From positions 1 through 5,165 of the forward strand of contig JBEKAL010000264.1 in NCBI GenBank assembly GCA_050015935.1: a DNA stretch of 5,165 bases, read 5' to 3'. The translations under genes and the position numbers were made by a program. This stretch comes from Roseiarcus sp050015935. GTDB lineage: Bacteria; Pseudomonadota; Alphaproteobacteria; Rhizobiales; Beijerinckiaceae. The notes beneath the pieces are model-generated. The model was not told the DNA's origin. It searched no databases and saw nothing but the letters and a program-made list of their open reading frames with translations. This document shows, piece by piece, positions 4,984-5,165 of the stretch. How positions within the stretch are numbered: the stretch's first letter is position 1; each line of letters opens with the position of its first letter.

Positions 4984-5165
4984 GAGAAAGATGGGGAGCG
5001 CGCGGGCGGCGGGCAAGGCCTCGCGTTCAAAAAGGCGAATTCGTCTAGCCGGCATTATGCAGCGCTTTGACACTCGCTCGGCGCAAGGTGCGGATTTCGC
5101 GTGATCGTTTCGGCTTTCTCCCGATCGTGGACGCGCCCCGTCGCCGCCGGCGATGCGCCAGCGTT
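4984..5165. other. Right-edge region without an assignable gene
   Basis: A 37-codon + frame (ATG 4991 to TGA 5104), preceded by GAGAAAG, would encode a basic peptide with no recognisable motif. A - strand frame enters from the right edge and stops at TAA 5057-5055, with the tail ITRNPHLAPSECQSAA. A GTG at 5101 opens a + frame to the edge. None has decisive codon bias or a recognisable sequence, so none is called as a gene. I see no tRNA, attachment site or insertion-sequence end here. Confidence 0.3.

Noticed and set aside
2467..5044. Direct repeat GAATTCGT at 2467-2474 and 5037-5044 as element ends
   Set aside because: Eight-base repeats are common by chance in a 5-kb window, the flanks do not match further, and no target duplication or integrase is present.
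4991..5104. 37-codon + strand frame with GAGAAAG before its ATG
   Set aside because: The basic peptide has no recognisable motif or codon bias. One ribosome-site-like sequence is not enough to call a gene.

Overview
The window looks like a GC-rich alphaproteobacterial chromosome, probably Hyphomicrobiales. This is inferred from the high G+C (about 70% in hemN by counting sample rows), strong G/C at third codon positions, the HemN sequence, and an FNR/FixK-type site in front of it. The species cannot be named from this sequence.

Layout. (1) 1-717, + strand: the 3' end of an unrecognised gene (stop at 105-107) overlaps the start of a small AbrB/MazE-type antitoxin gene. The antitoxin stop in turn overlaps the GTG start of a Doc (Fic-fold) toxin gene. 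The Doc frame is cut by a TAG at 670-672, and 14 more family-like codons follow it. (2) 738-2099, - strand: a complete hemN for oxygen-independent coproporphyrinogen III oxidase, convergent with the toxin gene. It has a good ribosome site and a TTGA-N6-TCAA site 34 bases upstream of its ATG. (3) 2100-2575: GC-rich non-coding DNA ending in an 18-base tandem repeat that also forms a four-tract G-quadruplex motif on the - strand. (4) 2576-4295, + strand: a two-gene operon with lower G+C. It encodes an HTH plus ImmA/IrrE zinc-peptidase-like protein and a DUF4411 PIN-like protein, and resembles a toxin-antitoxin or defence pair. (5) 4336-4951, - strand: two small genes encoding four-cysteine proteins, transcribed towards the pair. 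(6) 4952-5165: mostly unassigned DNA with a short palindrome near the start of the last gene.

How the parts relate. hemN looks like the resident housekeeping gene, serving heme synthesis at low oxygen. It sits between two toxin-antitoxin-like loci: a conventional but probably damaged AbrB-Doc module, and a less studied metallopeptidase/PIN-like module in DNA of different composition. The second module is the best candidate for an incompletely described system. In the model suggested here, the HTH-peptidase protein represses or neutralises the PIN-like nuclease and may be the sensor that releases it. That model rests on domain logic and gene order, not on anything the sequence proves.
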